NCBI GenBank assembly: GCA_002402585.1
Contig: DHGC01000104.1
Span: forward strand, 1 to 13,949
Length of the DNA stretch: 13,949 nucleotides
Origin: Erysipelotrichaceae bacterium UBA4808
GTDB taxonomy: Bacteria; Bacillota_I; Bacilli_A; Erysipelotrichales; Erysipelotrichaceae
Direction of reading: 5' to 3'
Positions 13,757 through 13,949 of the stretch are shown piece by piece. Under the pieces are notes generated by a model. That model did no database searches. It was not told the origin of the DNA and was given only the letters and a program-made list of their open reading frames with translations. The stretch's first letter is position 1, and each line of letters opens with the position of its first letter. The position numbers were made by a program, and so were the translations under genes.

Positions 13757-13949
13757 GTGAAAACCTATGTAGATGTGATCATTCTCAATAGCAAGGAGGG
13801 TAAAATCAAACCTCTGGCTATTTTATGGCATAATGGAATTAAATACAGCATTGATAAGATCTCACAGATCACACGGGCTGCTTCAACCATTTCAGGGGGT
13901 ACGGGCATTCGTTATACCTGTACCATCCAAGGTCAGAGTCGTTATCTCT
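13757..13949 (+). CDS. Small dinB-linked protein (partial, 64 codons seen)
   Basis: A GTG at 13757, 5 bases after the dinB stop and preceded by AAGGGG inside the end of dinB, opens a frame that runs to the window edge without a stop. The sequence MKTYVDVIILNSKEGKI, then ILWHNGIKYSIDKI, then RAAS and GGTGIRYTC reads as a beta-rich domain. I recall similar small proteins next to Y-family polymerase genes in Bacillota, with W-x-x-G-x-x-Y-x-I-D and G-x-GIRYT blocks. The function is unknown to me; co-transcription with dinB suggests a role in or after the damage response. No other start in this frame fits better. Confidence 0.72.
   Translation, partial: MKTYVDVIILNSKEGKIKPLAILWHNGIKYSIDKISQITRAASTISGGTGIRYTCTIQGQSRYL

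Noticed and set aside
1..13949. CRISPR arrays, tRNA or rRNA genes, insertion sequences
   Set aside because: No regularly spaced repeats, no tRNA-like cloverleaf or rRNA sequence, and no transposase or integrase frame was seen on either strand.

Overview
The window reads as a chromosomal segment of a low-to-moderate GC member of the Bacillota. The signs are strong AGGAGG-type ribosome binding sites, a yrrN/yrrO-like pair of U32 genes as in Bacillus, short intrinsic terminators and a LexA-like/dinB pair. An Erysipelotrichia-like lineage is my guess from overall flavour only.

Left part (1-7157), almost all on the minus strand. A gene start runs off the left edge (1-58), then about 220 bases without a gene. 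Transcription enters from the right. The upstream operon is an MFS transporter, two U32 tRNA-hydroxylation-type proteins (TrhP1/TrhP2-like) and a TrmH/SpoU RNA methyltransferase. These genes are joined by 1-base or 4-base start/stop overlaps and end in a hairpin terminator. Immediately after it a new promoter with an extended -10 drives guaB-guaA, the last two steps of GMP synthesis. GuaB is a short form with no CBS domains. guaA ends in an intrinsic terminator.

Middle part (7247-9509), plus strand. A low-specificity threonine aldolase overlaps a small zinc-ribbon gene whose reading frame continues in phase through two stop codons, so it looks like a recently broken longer gene. Next come a metallo-beta-lactamase-fold hydrolase and a terminator. 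A small lipoprotein gene faces them from the minus strand.

Right part (9869-13949). A divergent pair, a LexA-like S24 autoprotease repressor (minus) and DNA polymerase IV dinB (plus), shares an intergenic region with two identical 19-bp palindromic operators. One operator covers the -35 of the repressor promoter. dinB is followed by the start of a small protein of a type I associate with dinB genes. The 3' end of the repressor gene is present twice (11807-11848 and 9869-9910, 36 of 42 bases identical). Between the copies lies an AT-rich insert of about 1.9 kb with its own promoter, encoding an HTH-ImmA/IrrE-type metallopeptidase and a DUF4411 PIN-like protein that overlap by 4 bases. This is a predicted toxin-antitoxin-like pair. 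The best reading is a small island inserted at the end of the SOS-type repressor gene, separating it from a lipoprotein gene that once followed with a TAATG junction. No integrase is visible in the insert.
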